Shown here: positions 11,991-22,870 of the stretch, in pieces | Numbering within the stretch: the first letter of the stretch is position 1 | How the letters are laid out: each line of letters starts with the position of its first letter | The notes under the pieces: generated by a model | Seen by the model: the letters and a program-made list of their open reading frames with translations, nothing else | Databases searched by the model: none | Told to the model about the DNA's origin: nothing | Position numbers and translations under genes: made by a program | DNA from: Odontocerum albicorne | Lineage: Eukaryota > Arthropoda > Insecta > Trichoptera > Odontoceridae | Assembly (NCBI GenBank): GCA_949825065.1 | Contig: OX463855.1 | Coordinates: 37,292,144 to 37,356,143 of the forward strand | Reading direction: 5' to 3' | Length of the DNA stretch: 64,000 bases

Positions 11991-12954
11991 CAGACTCAAA
12001 TCTTGAAATTCGTTGATCAGGCAAACCTCAAAAAATAAAATAGATGGAACCTATGGAATCACTTTGGAGGTCGTTTTTCGATTCTGCAATGATTATTGTG
12101 CTGTCAACGTAAAATATGATACTAATTAAGTTGTCCCCCATTCTGTAGCCCAGATGAAATGATCAACAGTCGTTTTCAAACACTTGTTTCTTATATTGTA
12201 CTGAGATACATAATTAAAAAATATATATTAACCGTATGCAATCAATCATATTCAGATTTATAATACTGCAGATTTATCAAGGCCCGCTTTAATTAAATTT
12301 GAATTGATCGAGACAATTTGACAACGTTCATCATTTTAATTTCTTCCTGTGTAGTACACAGGGTTACCATAAAGAATCACTACCATAAAGAAGACATTTT
12401 GAGAGGTTTTATTAAAATTTATGATTGCATATGAACACTTAATGCATTCACTACGCTCAATCTAAAACTGAATGTGTTACTATCACGTATTGGAAGATTT
12501 ACAAAGATTTGTTTGTAGTTGGTTTTCTCTTAGTATGTTTTCTGCGGTTTTCTTACTAAATATGTTTTTTTAAACATTAACAAATGCAAGCAGGTAGCAG
12601 ATCGAATTGTCAGAGCCAACGTCTTCTTATTACTACAAACAGCTGCGCTATTCTCATCGAATGATACGGGTGTTTTTCCGTATAGTATTCAGGAGAATAA
12701 AGATACTTATGACTTCAGTCATATCTATTCTTAAAAAAAAAACATATCGGTGTGTTCCGATCGTTTCACTTCGGTGTGCGATGTGACCGATGAGTTTGCT
12801 GGTGTGCAACGGCTCACAGCTTTGTTTTCCAACTGAATTGAAAGTTAGATGGACGAGGGGATCACCGACTACGAGGTCCAGCAATGACGACACTAAACTA
12901 ATTTTATTGTAGTAAAAATATCACAAATATATTATACATATTCATATATGCCAT
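11991..12954. other. No recognised gene; satellite flank then unique DNA
   Basis: The first 50 bases still match the flank of the 29.95-kb monomer (CTTGAAATTC, GATCAGGCAAACC). The rest is AT-rich. A 79-codon minus-strand frame at 12654-12893 (starting MSSLLDLVVGDPLVHLTF) resembles no family I know and shows no flanking splice or repeat logic. Confidence 0.4.
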
Positions 12955-13500
12955 CACGCTATATCCATTTCGGTGTAGGGAAAGAAGAGAGAGCGCCAGA
13001 CTTTCCAGTCGTGACACACATCTTTAGTCTTTTTTTTCATTTCCTTCTTTCAAAATATAATGTACTCGATCCAATTATCTTTTTCTTGGTCTTCTTTTAG
13101 CACACATTTCACTCACATTTGCGGTTTATGTGTTTTGTTAGTCTTTCTTCATTCATTCGTTCCACCTGTCCAAACCATCTCATAGTCGACTTCTTCATTT
13201 TACTTAATTCATAAGTTCCCAATTACCCCTAATTACTTCACTCCATATTACGTCATGCATTGTCACACCATGTACCATAACTTCTACTCATATTTGCACT
13301 ACATATTTATTTTGTTTTTTTTTTCATTCATTCGTTCCACCTGCCCAAACCATCTCAGAGTGCTCTTCTTCATCTTACTCAACACATCAGTTTTAATTTT
13401 ACATTCATCCCTAACCATATTATAATCTATATTCGTATATTAGCATACATTGTCACACCATGATTACATTATTCTAAGTGCACGCATTTCTATTAATATC
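12955..13500 (-). pseudogene. LINE-B remnants, two partial tandem pieces
   Basis: On the minus strand the end (12955-13010) reads VWRSLFFPYTEMD-like, the VLSAYP terminus. Upstream, two separate blocks (about 13145-13195 and 13325-13385) each contain the reverse of a GGTTTGGACAGGTGGAACGA-like string, the RWFGHVERMNE motif of LINE-B. Two copies of this single-copy motif about 180 bp apart mean either an internal duplication or two nested fragments. Both are heavily mutated. Confidence 0.65.
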
Positions 13501-13571
13501 TCGATAGTAATGATTTCATTTCCGAGTTAAAGACCTCTTAAGTAGAGTTTGCTCTCTAAATGGCACTTATA

Positions 13572-14124
13572 AAGGGTCTTTCAAATTGAGCGGTTTTTAA
13601 ATTCTTGGATAAAATACAGATGGCGTCGTGAACTTGCCTGGGTCTTGTGAAATTTAAGAAGTGTAATGTATGGCATTTATAAAAATGGAGCCGTATACAA
13701 TACAACGTGTTCAAATTGAGAATTATTTTATATATTGTAATCTCCGGCACCGGTGATGTTAACTGGTCACCAAGATGATGTGATCTGACATCGATGGACT
13801 ATTTTATCTGGGGTTACGTGAAAAGCCAGGTCTATAAGAATGACTCCAAATCAATTCCTGAGCTAAAGGACGAAATTATTCGCGTTATTGATGAGTTAGA
13901 ACCGCAATAATGCCAAAATATCATCGAAAATTTTGACAAAAGAGTGGACATCTGTTGTGCTGCAAGAGGTGGATATTTAGCGGATATTGTTGTTTTTTGT
14001 TCAAATATCATATATTACACTTCAATGGGCAATAAAAAGTTTTTTAAAATTCAAGCGAATTGTGTGTTTTATTCAAGAATTAAAAAAAATGGAGTTAAAA
14101 AAGCCTATCAATTCGAAAGACCTT
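13572..14124 (+). mobile_element. Mariner/Tc1-type deletion derivative, copy 1 (553 bp)
   Basis: Ends are AAGGGTCTTTCAAATTGAGC and, inverted, AAGGTCTTTCGAATTG-like, each bordered by TA. The left coding part reads a methionine start near the IQR-V-Q-IE region of a transposase N terminus and then jumps, at TTATTTTATATATTGTAATC, to the C-terminal catalytic region read as TSPRW-SDIDGLFYLGLREK or, in frame, DYFIWGYVKSQVYKNDSKSI, then ELKDEIIRVIDELEPQ, a stop (TAA), and RVDICCAARGGYLADIV. The middle of the gene, with two of the three catalytic acids, is deleted. All three full copies in the window share this junction. Confidence 0.85.
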
Positions 14125-14126
14125 TA

Positions 14127-14696
14127 ACAATATTAAGAAAAAAATTCTACTTTAACTTGTTTTTTTGTTAAAAAAATATTTACCTACCCATCATCGAATA
14201 TTTTTTAATTTTAAATATATAAGAAAATGTTTTTTCAAAAGTAAGATAGGCTTCTTATAGTTTCGCACAACGCTATGATCCCCATTTGTGTGTAAAACAT
14301 TAAAACATTCGCATCACAAGTTATTGTAGCTATACCCGAAAATTTTATCGCAGCTATAACCGAAAAATATTTTAATTGCCTTCATAATTAATCTACTCTC
14401 ATCAATTCACGTACAACTTAATATCATAAGTCGTATAATAAATATAACAGATAGGAAACATCTTTCCATACGACTTCCATGATTAAGTTGTTGCCAGTTA
14501 TGACAGCCAACAGACAACATAAATGCATTTTTCATGGAGCGATTCGGGTCGAAGCGATATGCCGGAAGGTATTTTTAAAAATATTGACATGCAATGATTA
14601 GAGGATGACTGAATTTTGATGACAATTTTGGTCTTGTTTGTAAGACAATTTTGGTCTTGTTTGTAATTATTCCAGTGATATTTTTTTAAATATTTG
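14127..14696. other. AT-rich stretch, no gene recognised
   Basis: Contains a direct repeat of GACAATTTTGGTCTTGTTTG at about 14620-14663 (two copies 24 bp apart). It may include the unrecognised 5' part of the first Helitron copy. Confidence 0.45.
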
Positions 14697-14908
14697 ATTC
14701 TCTCCAAAAGTAATTCAAAAACTTGAATCTCGGTGAGTCCGTGATACTGAACGAATTATAAATACCTAGCTAACAATTTTTGAACCGGTGTCAAAGGGGA
14801 CGATGTATAAATGATATACGAGTATATAAACAAATTTTACATTTATGAATATTTTCATAAAAGTAGAATTTGTTTTACTTCCGTGAATATTTCACGGGTT
14901 GCAACTAG
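14697..14908 (+). mobile_element. Helitron-like element, copy 1, 3' part
   Basis: The 3' end is CCGTGAATATTTCACGG, a perfect 7-bp hairpin with a TAT loop, then GTTGCAA and CTAG (14905-14908), followed by T. A hairpin about 10 nt before a CTRR end and insertion before T are the classical Helitron 3' terminus. From about 14697 (TCTCTCCAAAAGTAATTC) it is homologous to copy 2. No Rep/helicase coding is present, so it is non-autonomous. Its 5' end is not clear. Confidence 0.75.
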
Positions 14909-15351
<443 letters not shown>

Positions 15352-15384
15352 TATAACATAAATGTACAGAATGACTTGTATTTG

Positions 15385-15475
15385 ATGACGAGCTCCTTGG
15401 TCTAGTTCTTAAGACCATTGATTCCTTCTAGAGGTTTCGGGTTCGATCCCCAATGATATCCAGAAAATAATAAAA
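15385..15475 (+). mobile_element. tRNA-derived SINE head
   Basis: An A-box-like TGGTCTAGTTCTTAAGACC (15398 on) and a perfect B box GGGTTCGATCCCC (15439-15451) lie at tRNA-like spacing. The flanks do not form an acceptor stem, and AATAATAAAAATG follows, so this is a SINE promoter head and not a tRNA gene. Confidence 0.75.
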
Positions 15476-15609
15476 ATGTCTGAATTTGTCTATCACAAAA
15501 AAATAATACAAAAAAAGTATGATAAATAAGTACGTCTGATGATAATCCTGAAAACCTGGAATGGTTTCATATGTTGATTTTAGTTTTTAGGCATCTGTAT
15601 TCCCCTTTC

Positions 15610-15895
15610 GCATTTATGTCGAGTGACGCCCGGTTTGGTGCAGCGGGCTGTACGCATTTGGACGGCCCCATATTGTGTTCGTGACTCATATGGTCAAATT
15701 GTTTTACTGTTACAAAAGTGTTTATTTTTGTTGTGCTTGTTTTTTTTTAAATTTATTTTAATTATTATTGTTCTAAACCATTTTTTTACATGTCCTTTTA
15801 TAATGTATGAAACATTCACTACTGGTTTCATCATAATTATTATTGGTTGTACAATGTACTATTTATTAATGAATAAATAAATAACATAAGTAGTG
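15610..15895 (+). repeat. Rep-H dispersed repeat, plus-strand copy
   Basis: CGCCCGGTTTGGTGCAGCGG, GGACGGCCCCATATTGTGTT and a terminal AATAAATAAATAA tail match the minus-strand copies at 28.5, 37.1 and 39.4 kb. The polarity (unique body, then AT-rich, then AATAAA-type tail) suggests a retroposon 3' end. The 85-codon frame inside has no recognised motif. Confidence 0.65.
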
Positions 15896-15997
15896 AATAA
15901 TCTAAAATAATCAACATTTAATTTAACCATAAATATGTCAAAATCTGATTCATGTAACATATTTGTATTGTATTAAATTTTCTTTGTGTACAGTACA

Positions 15998-16172
15998 ACC
16001 TGGCGGACTTATTGCTATATGAAAATCTCATCCAACTAACGAGAACGATTCTCAAGAGGTCTTAAATGAAAATCAGTCAGGAATCTTTTTTTAAAATCTG
16101 AGTTCCAGCGAGAATCGAACCCGCAGCGCCCGGGTTACGAGACAAGCGACTTACCAACTAGGACACGTTTTG
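15998..16172 (-). mobile_element. tRNA-derived SINE, near complete
   Basis: On the minus strand: A box TAGTTGGTAAGTCGCTTGTC, B box GGGTTCGATTCTCG, a body with AAGATTCCTGACTGATTT, and a 3' tail ATAGCAATAAGTCCGCCAGG then TTGTACTGTA. The tail is shared with LINE-F and the other SINE copies (see findings). Confidence 0.85.
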
Positions 16173-16334
16173 TCTATTAATTGATATGTTCGTATGTCTA
16201 GCATTAGTTTTACACTGTAAATGACATTTCTTAACACTTAACGGCGTGATAAAAATCATGACAATCTTTCACAATGCCCGGCAGTTTTTGAGATTTTTTT
16301 ATATTTGTGAAGGGTTTACTAAAATTGCTATATA

Positions 16335-16887
16335 AAGGGTCTTTCAAATTGAGCGGTTTTTTTTTTAAATTTTATTTTTTGAAATTCTTGAATAAAACAC
16401 ACAATTTGTTTTGATTTCAAAAAACTTTTCATTGGTCATTGAAGTAATATGTATGAGATTTAAACACAAAAAACAATATCCGCCAAATGTCCACCTCTTG
16501 CAGTTCCACAGATGTCCACTCTTTTGTCAAAATTTTCGATGACATTTTGACATAATTACGGTTCTAGCTCGTAATAATTTCGTCCTTCAGCTCAGGAATT
16601 GATTGGGGGTCATTCTAAAAGACCTTACTTTACATGAAATCTCAGAGAAAATAGTGCAACGGCGTCAGATCACATGATCTTGGTGGCCAATTAACATCAC
16701 CGTTTCCGGAGATTACAATACATAAAATAATTCAACAATTTGAACGTGTTGTTGTATCGTACACGACTCTATTTTTATAAATGTCATACATAGCGCTTCT
16801 TAAATGTACAAGACCCACGCAAGTTGGCGACGCCATCTGTGTTTTATCCAAGAGTTTAAAAAACCGCTCAATTTGAAATACTCTTTT
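16335..16887 (-). mobile_element. Mariner/Tc1-type deletion derivative, copy 2
   Basis: Ends AAGGGTCTTTCAAATTGAGC (16335 on) and, inverted, an AAAGAGTATTTCAAATTGAG end at about 16887, bordered by TA. Read on the minus strand it carries the same fusion as copies 1 and 3: GAATTATTTTATGTATTGTA then ATCTCCGGAAACGGTGATGT (ISGNGDVNWPP), then LTPLHYFL-like and ELKDEIITS-like pieces with stops. Length 553 bp, as copy 1. Non-functional. Confidence 0.85.
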
Positions 16888-16889
16888 TA

Positions 16890-17270
16890 AGTCAATTTTA
16901 AGAATATTGCAATGAGACTATAATATATTTTAACTATTTAGTTCCGTATGATAACTCTAACAACATTCTTCTTTTTGGAGAGCTGCACCACACTCTTTTC
17001 ACATGTATATAGGGTCTCACTTATCTTCTTGTGATTAGCACATATCTCGCAAGTTCTTCAGGATTTTTCTGTTTGTCAGTTGATGGAATTCATATCAACA
17101 CATGTTTAGAGGTTTTTTGGCAATCTTTTTGGGGGAGCCTGCAAACTTATAAATGTACTTGAAACCGGAGGCTTTAGTTGATTTCCAGATTAATAGATCA
17201 AAAGCTTCAACATCTGACAGAGCAAGTGGATGATATGACGTTAAAATCACCAAAAAATCAGATGCGTGAG
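16890..17270. other. No recognised features
   Basis: AT-rich sequence without a motif, tRNA box or repeat known from elsewhere in the window. Confidence 0.45.
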
Positions 17271-17274
17271 ACTC

Positions 17275-18020
17275 TCGCGCGGTAGAAGTGAAACTTCTTA
17301 GCTCCTAGAAAAAGTTGATTATATGCATTGCTTTTTTTCCATTTTTAACGATTTTTTTTTAGGATTAGGAAATGGTTATGTGAAATTTAATTCAAGAAAA
17401 TCTCTCTTAATTACTTTAATAAAAAAATGTTTATTTTTAATAATAAATAATAATAATTTTAATAATATTATAATACAATTAATAATATTTAATTTATATT
17501 TTTTAATATTAAATATATTAATATTTTTATGTTATTATTAGTTATTAAATTAATTATTTATAAATAATTATTTATTTATTATTATATTATTTTTATTATA
17601 TTATTAATAATACATTTTTTAATAACATTATTATATTATGTTATTAATATTATAATAACATATATGTATCATTATAATTATATATTAAATAAATATTAAA
17701 TAAAATATAACGCTTTAATATAAAATAAAATTATTATTATTAAATATATTCATATAAAAATAATATATAACAAAAAATATTATGATTAATAATAATAATT
17801 TTAATAATAATATAACACACTGAATAGTGTTAAAATAATATTAATTATTATTAATAATAAATCATTATTAATAATATAATAATTAATAATAATTTATGAA
17901 TAAATAAAATATTTAATTATAGTAAATAATAATTTAATAATAATAATGTAATACACCGTTTCACTTTTCGTGACGTTCAGGTCAATTTGCCCTACCGCGC
18001 CTATAGAAGTTTCACTTCAA
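17275..18020. repeat. AT/AAT low-complexity block between inverted GAAGTGAAACTTCT motifs
   Basis: From about 17340 to 17955 the sequence is nearly all A and T, rich in AAT/ATT steps. It is flanked on the left by GCGCGGTAGAAGTGAAACTT (17279 on) and on the right by an inverted GAAGTGAAACTTCTATAG followed, on that strand, by GCGCGGTAG. The inverted flanks suggest a miniature element or two relics bracketing an expanded simple repeat. The 72-codon frame within is low complexity. Confidence 0.65.
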
Positions 18021-18424
18021 AAAAATCAATCCATACATATTTTCATTATTTAATGTAAGTAATCAGGGATGCAAAGTGTTAAGTCTTTCAAATGTCCGTG
18101 CTTAACTTTATTTTTAGGCGCTAATTCTCGGAATGATGGCGGCTAAAAGGGTTGAGTAGACACGTGATGTCTTCATCAGAGAAATGAGCTCCAATTAAAA
18201 AGAGACATAAAGAACGCCCAAAGTACTGTTTGCTGTGCTGTGCTGAGCTATTTCGGCAGATATAATGAGTCAAGTTTGTTGTTTAAATGAATAATTGCTC
18301 TTAACTTAATTTAACTTGAGAGAGACCAATATAAATATGTCTCGTTTAATACAACATTTTAATAAGATAGGGGGAGATAATAAGTTGTTTGAATTTGTTT
18401 GCTTGTTATCAGATACATGCGTTT
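18021..18424. other. No recognised features
   Basis: AT-rich unique sequence. GCTGTGCTGTGCTGAGC near 18233 is a short GCTGT microsatellite. Confidence 0.45.
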
Positions 18425-18500
18425 ATGATTACTCCATTTCCGTATTCAGGTAGGAAGACAAAATAGAGCGCCTTACTTTCCTATCACGACATACTTCCTG
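18425..18500 (-). pseudogene. LINE-B 3' terminus fragment
   Basis: Minus-strand reading DRKVRRSILSSYLNTEM corresponds to the DRxxWRSVLSAYP end of LINE-B. Only the last ~25 codons remain. Confidence 0.5.
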
Positions 18501-18517
18501 GATATGCTCCATATTCA

Positions 18518-18705
18518 GACATATGTATTTGGGGTCTAGTTGTAAGATGCATATCTCCCAATACGAGAATTGCGTATCCGATTCCCGTTGAAACCCAGAT
18601 GTTTTTTAAAAAAATCCAGTCTGGTTTTCACTCATGGCCTTGTTAGTATCTTTCTGATTGGTTGAAAAAATTTGTCACATGGCAATAAGCTCCTCAGGTT
18701 GTACC
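18518..18705 (+). mobile_element. tRNA-derived SINE
   Basis: GGGGTCTAGTTGTAAGATGC (A-box region), CGTATCCGATTCCCGTTG (mutated B box), a body with AAAAATCCAGTCTGGTTTTC, and a tail ACATGGCAATAAGCTCCTCA then GGTTGTAC. Same family and order as the SINEs at 16.0, 19.6 and 20.7 kb. Confidence 0.8.
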
Positions 18706-19565
18706 TAATAAATGCAAGATTTGATTCATGTAGTACCTACTCACATAAAACTATATATTGTTTTTCATTCATTTCTTTAAAAATATCATTAACAGATTTT
18801 AAACACCATTACTTATCTTTTTCCAACAGCTAATTTACCATTTATTTAAGTTTGATTCAAAGATTTGATTGTTATTTTGTTCAAAGTACGATTTAGGAAC
18901 AACGTGGTACAATTTAAGAACATTGAGCCTAAATCGTACTTTTTTATGTTTTTTTATTTTTTATTTTTTTTTAAATGCTTATTTCTATTTTTATATTTTT
19001 GTGTATGTCATTTCATAAGTAAATAATAATTGATTTTGATAGTATATATTTGGTTGTCTTATTTTCTTTCCATAACCTTGTTGAAATATTTGCTTAAGGG
19101 GTACGATTAAGGAAAGTTTACCCTACTATATACAACGAAAGCGTTATATCGTCGTTGTAAAGGAAAAACTGATTAATTGCATTTAGACTTTATGGAGCTC
19201 ATCAAGTAATATAATGACTTTTTCCATACAAACAAACAATCAATTTTTACAGTTAATGATTTTTTTTGTGGCGTAACTTTGCTATTGGCTTAAATAATGC
19301 CGTTTTTTACTTTTAGAATGATAGAGATTTGTGTTTTTGATTCAAATAATGAAAAATCTCATTTTTAACAAAAATTGTAATTAATGACTTTTTCCTTAAC
19401 AATTATATACGAGTATTATATAGTATACAACCTGAGAAAAGTATATATAGTACAAAGCGTTATAAAAAGTTACAGTATTTTCACGAAGTTCTTTCTCTTT
19501 CTCTTAATCCTTACCTTTCCCTCAAACAAAATTTAATTGGATTGTATTTCACTTTCGTTGTAAAC
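18706..19565. other. No recognised gene
   Basis: AT-rich. GTACGATTTAGGAACA and its near inverse TAAATCGTACTTTTT around 18885-18945 form a loose inverted repeat of about 14 bp. No coding motif. Confidence 0.4.
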
Positions 19566-19567
19566 TG

Positions 19568-19765
19568 TACAACATAACAGACTTATTGCCATGTTGCAAT
19601 ATCTTCCAGCCAACCATAGAGACGTTTAAGAGACCTTAAGTGAAAACTAGACTGGAATCCTTTTTAAAAGAATCGGGGTTGCAGTAGGATTTGAACCCGC
19701 AGCCTCCAGAGTGGGAGGCAAGCGTCTTGCCAACTAGGCCACGGAGGCCGTCACCCGATCTATAA
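19568..19765 (-). mobile_element. tRNA-derived SINE, best-preserved head
   Basis: Minus strand: GGCCTCCGTGGCCTAGTTGG (A box region), AAGACGCTTGCCTCCCACTC, GGAGGCTGCGGGTTCAAATC (B box), CCTACTGCAACCCCGATTC, then AAAAAGGATTCCAGTCTAGT and the tail ATGGCAATAAGTCTGTTATG. The head looks like a tRNA but the rest is SINE body. Confidence 0.85.
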
Positions 19766-19814
19766 ATAAATAGCTGTTTTTGATCGTCGTTTACCATGAA
19801 CCCCACGTTTGCTT

Positions 19815-19885
19815 GCAATTAAGTCGCCGGCCATGGTTTAAAAGTTAGACGTCCCATGTTCGATTCTTGGCGGATTCACTTCTAG
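19815..19885 (+). mobile_element. SINE head fragment
   Basis: GCCATGGTTTAAAAGTTAGA followed by CATGTTCGATTCTTGGCGG gives a weak A box and a B box. Short, and its family is uncertain. Confidence 0.4.
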
Positions 19886-19984
19886 ATCATTTTACATCTG
19901 ACTTTACATTTTGCATCTACTTAAAAAAATGCCTTTTATAAAACCCTGCGTTACAAAATGCTTTAGCGGATTAAACTGTTTGCT

Positions 19985-20600
19985 GTTGACGTAGTATCGT
20001 TGACGGAGAATAAGGGTAATTTAAAGAGTGATAAGTAAATTGTGTAAAAGATGCGAAGAGAAAGATGAGAGAATGAATTTTGCGAATTCCAAAGTCATGG
20101 TGATAGAAAAGTGTAGAAGAAAAACTATATACGATGAGTATGAAAGATTGGAGCAAGTGGAGAATTTCTACTACTTCTTCTGGCTAATAATTTTTAAGAT
20201 GTTGAAAGAGTTACGAGAGATATCATGCGGCACGTAGCGAAAGGAAACAAAGTCATTGGAGCACTTAAATATTTATACTCGTATTGATCAGTAACAAAAT
20301 TATTTGAGATGATAGTTCGCAAAAGTATTTTTCGAGTCGTACTAAATTTAATGTATGGGAGTGTAACGTAGACGTTGAAAAATAATGAAAGGATCTGAAC
20401 GAATGCTGTAGATATGCATGCACTAAGAAGCATATATTTACGGCTAATGTTTACAGAAATCGGAGGGATTTTATGAGAAAGTGTATGGATGTGGTAAATG
20501 CTTAATATAACATATTTGTCGAGATAAAAAATTCTGGCGTTCTATCCCCTCTGCCTACTTTAGTAGGGAAAAGACATGATGGTGTATACGAGTATGTAGA
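19985..20600 (+). pseudogene. LINE-B reverse transcriptase C-terminal remnant, longest copy
   Basis: Read across frames it gives NEFCEF-SHGDRKV (finger-palm end), YERLEQVENFYYF (family: FEQVEKFCYLG), HVAKGNKVIGALKYL (family: GNRVIGALxxL), VVLNLMYGSVT-TLKNNERI, then TNAVDMHALRSIYL and a VFYPLCLL-type terminus (family: SVLSAYP). The order is right for the end of the reverse transcriptase domain through to the C terminus. A large deletion removes the RWFGHVERMN region. Dead. Confidence 0.8.
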
Positions 20601-20689
20601 TACCAAAAAAAATTGTTTCACTAAAAATGTTAAAAAATACGTGGTTTAAGACCAAACACACATAATATTCTTTCGGCAACAACGTTCGA

Positions 20690-21552
20690 CGACCTCCGTG
20701 GTCTAGTTAGTAAGACGCTTGGCTCATATCTCGGAGGTTGCGGGTTCAATTCCTGTTGGAACTCAGATATTTAAAAAAAAAGGATTCCAGGCTGGTCTTT
20801 ACTTAAAGACCTCTTTAACCCTTCCTTCCCTGTGATGTGTAACTAGTACACATTGCTTCTAAAAACTTTAATATCTCTTTAAATATTATAAATACTGGGC
20901 TCAGATTTTAGGTATTCCTCCGTAATACATTTACGCATTGAATTAAAAAATAATATTAATAATTTAATTAGCACTTATCGGCCACATCACAGATATTTTG
21001 TGAAAATCGGGAATAAATTCACCAACACAATCAAATGTGTGCCAGTGTGTGACGTAGGTATATTCATTCTAAAAAACCGCTGTGGATGAGGAAGCGACGC
21101 TATTCACGTCTCACTCTCACTCTACTTCGGTATATGGGAACGCAAAAATTGAATCTCAGTTCGCAGTTGTTTCTTCCTTCGAGGTATAACATACACAGTG
21201 TTAGTGTTCCGAGTCCCGTCTCAGTAGCTCTCGGGTATCAATTTGACGTGGTCTTTTCGCCCGTTTTGTGAACGTCGGCCGATGTTTTTTTTTATATTTT
21301 TAGCAATTAAATTTCAATTATGATCCCTTTTGACTTCAAATTTAATTAATTAAAGCGATTGGCTATGAATATTTTCATATTTATCGATTTTAAATCGCTC
21401 ATTTTTACATGTGTATTGAATACACATCACCGGAACGCGCGGATTTTTCTTTAGCAAAGGAAGGGAAATATTAACATCTTTCTGGTTTGTTGGAAGATAT
21501 TGCCACATGGCAATTAGTCCGCCAGGTTGTACTGTATACAACGAAAATGGAA
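20690..21552 (+). mobile_element. tRNA-derived SINE split by a TTAA element
   Basis: Head at 20690-20814 (CCTCCGTGGTCTAGTTAGTA, GCGGGTTCAATTCCTG, GGATTCCAGGCTGGTC, AAAGACCTCTTTAA) and tail at 21471-21552 (TTAACATCTTTCTGGTTTGT, GGCAATTAGTCCGCCAGGTT). Uninterrupted SINEs show the same head and tail adjoining, so the 20819-21470 segment is a later insertion with TTAA duplicated. Confidence 0.88.
20819..21470 (+). mobile_element. piggyBac-like non-autonomous element, copy 1 (652 bp)
   Basis: Perfect TTAA duplication (20815-20818, 21471-21474) inside a SINE. Left end CCCTTCCTTCCCTGTGATG; the right end, read inward, begins TATTTCCCTTCCTTTG, so the inverted repeat is about CCCTTCCTT. Subterminal hairpins lie near both ends (TGTGTAACTAGTACACA on the left, TGTGTATTGAATACACA on the right). 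The core holds GAAGTAGAGTGAGAGTGAG in inverse and an ACGTCACACAC-like block. No transposase. An inverted copy lies at 24201-24795. Confidence 0.85.
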
Positions 21553-22204
21553 TACAGTACAACATTCCCCGAAAACTATCCGCATGCTCCAAGATATAAT
21601 AATTCAAAATATTATAAAAGTAAAGACAAGCCGTTATATGTCAGCAGATCCTGATTGACATTGGCACAATTCTCCCTGCTTTTTTTGTGTGGCAGAAATA
21701 TTCCGAAGGTATCGAATTTCTCCTCGCGTTACCCAACCCTTGGTTGCCACGGAATGCTAAAGGGGTGGTATAAACTATCAAAAACAGTGAGTTTCGATAC
21801 CCTATTGGGAATCACGATGTATTTTATTTCGAAAGAGTTAACATAAATGTCGTCAGTAGACTCGAAATGGAAACCATTCCATGTGACGATGGAAGCAGTT
21901 TCATTTTATTCTTGCAAAAGGTGAAAGGAATAACGTTGAATCGCATATTATTAAAGAATATGGGAATTCAATAATTCAACGATAGGTTGTTTTAGTTAAA
22001 TTCAAACAAACTATCATTTAAAACAGTTTCTTTCGTAGTTGTTATATTTAACGGTTAAGATTTCTTTTTTTTTTTTTTATAAAACCAGCAGACGAGGCAG
22101 TAACCTATAATCACCATAATAAGGGTGAGGCGCTGGGGGTGTGCATCCCAAGATTGTGGCAATGATCAAAACTTGCTTGGTACACCAAGACTCTAAATGT
22201 GTAT
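21553..22204. other. No recognised gene
   Basis: Contains a 63-codon plus-strand frame (21655-21846, starting MTLAQFSLLFLCGRNIPKV) without a recognised domain, a 15-T run near 22063, and AT-rich DNA. Confidence 0.4.
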
Positions 22205-22275
22205 TGTTTGAAAAACATCTAGCATCCTCCTGGCCGAGCTCACTCTATATTGTTGGGGGTGTATCTCAATTTTGA
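22205..22275 (+). repeat. Rep-R fragment
   Basis: GAAAAACATCTAGCATCC, GCTCACTCTATATTG and GGGGGTGTATCTC match the start of the Rep-R copies at 495 and 53.43 kb. It ends where reversed LINE-A begins. Confidence 0.6.
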
Positions 22276-22287
22276 AGATATTCTTCT

Positions 22288-22475
22288 TCTTCTTCTCAGT
22301 GTCATGTCAGGTCCCCCCAAAGTTGAATATCACCTGAGAGTAGACACCTTTGTCCCCGGCAGCCCGAAAACGATCACCAACGCCCCTTATGCCACTCCAA
22401 TCACGTATATTGCGGAGCAAAGAGATTTGCCTCCTGCCAACACCTCTTCGGCCTCCTATTTAGCCTTGAAGTTTT
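22288..22475 (-). pseudogene. LINE-A C-terminal fragment
   Basis: Minus strand, with frameshifts: a GVGRRQISLLRN-like segment, DWSGIR, GDRFRAAGDKGVYSQVI and GPDMT, then a CTTCTTCTTCTTCTCA tail (GAA repeat on the sense strand). Only the last ~55 codons survive. Confidence 0.8.
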
Positions 22476-22534
22476 CTGTTTTGAAGATGTTATGAGACGA
22501 AATTTATTTAACACTTCATTGCAAAACAATCTGG

Positions 22535-22870
22535 CAGGCGTATTGCCAGGTGGCTATCTATTTGAACCAATCAGACAAAAGCAAATAAAAGTTTGTAATT
22601 TGTTTACTCAAACACAGTTTATTCCACTTTTTACAACGCTGTAACCTTATCAGTTTCCAGGTTTTCCCCTCATCATCAGAGCAGCAGAAACAATACTGAA
22701 TTATGTTGAAACTTCTACCAGTATACACACGCGTCGAATGCTAAACATTTGGCTTGGGAATTGTAGGTGGAAGGAGGCAGAAGACAGCAAGCAGCGGTGG
22801 GATTGGAAGTTATGTCCTGCTTCCCTTCACCTTCTTTGAAACCGGTAGAGTTATACTGTTATATATAGTA
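22535..22870 (-). repeat. SINE/LINE-F tail fragment then Rep-K inverted pair
   Basis: 22535-22600 reads in reverse as a TTGGTTCAAATAGATAGCCA-type version of the SINE tail with the GGCAATACGCCTGCCAG string. From 22605, CAAACACAGTTTATTCCACT and CAACGCTGTAACCTTATCAG are the Rep-K motif; a reversed short copy (GAAACCGGTAGAGTTATACT) closes the segment at about 22838-22858. A similar inverted pair occurs at 56.1-56.4 kb. Confidence 0.55.

Noticed and set aside
12436..12480. TTAATGCATTCACTACGCTC as an element end
   Set aside because: It resembles the 6.9-kb element's end, but no matching right end was seen.
15385..15475. A functional tRNA gene
   Set aside because: A and B boxes are present but there is no acceptor stem and no consistent cloverleaf. 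The same holds for the SINE heads near 16.1, 18.5, 19.7 and 20.7 kb.
16228..16290. Another TTAA element starting CACTTAACGGCGTG
   Set aside because: A TTAA and a plausible end exist, but no inverted partner with TTAA was found within 1 kb.
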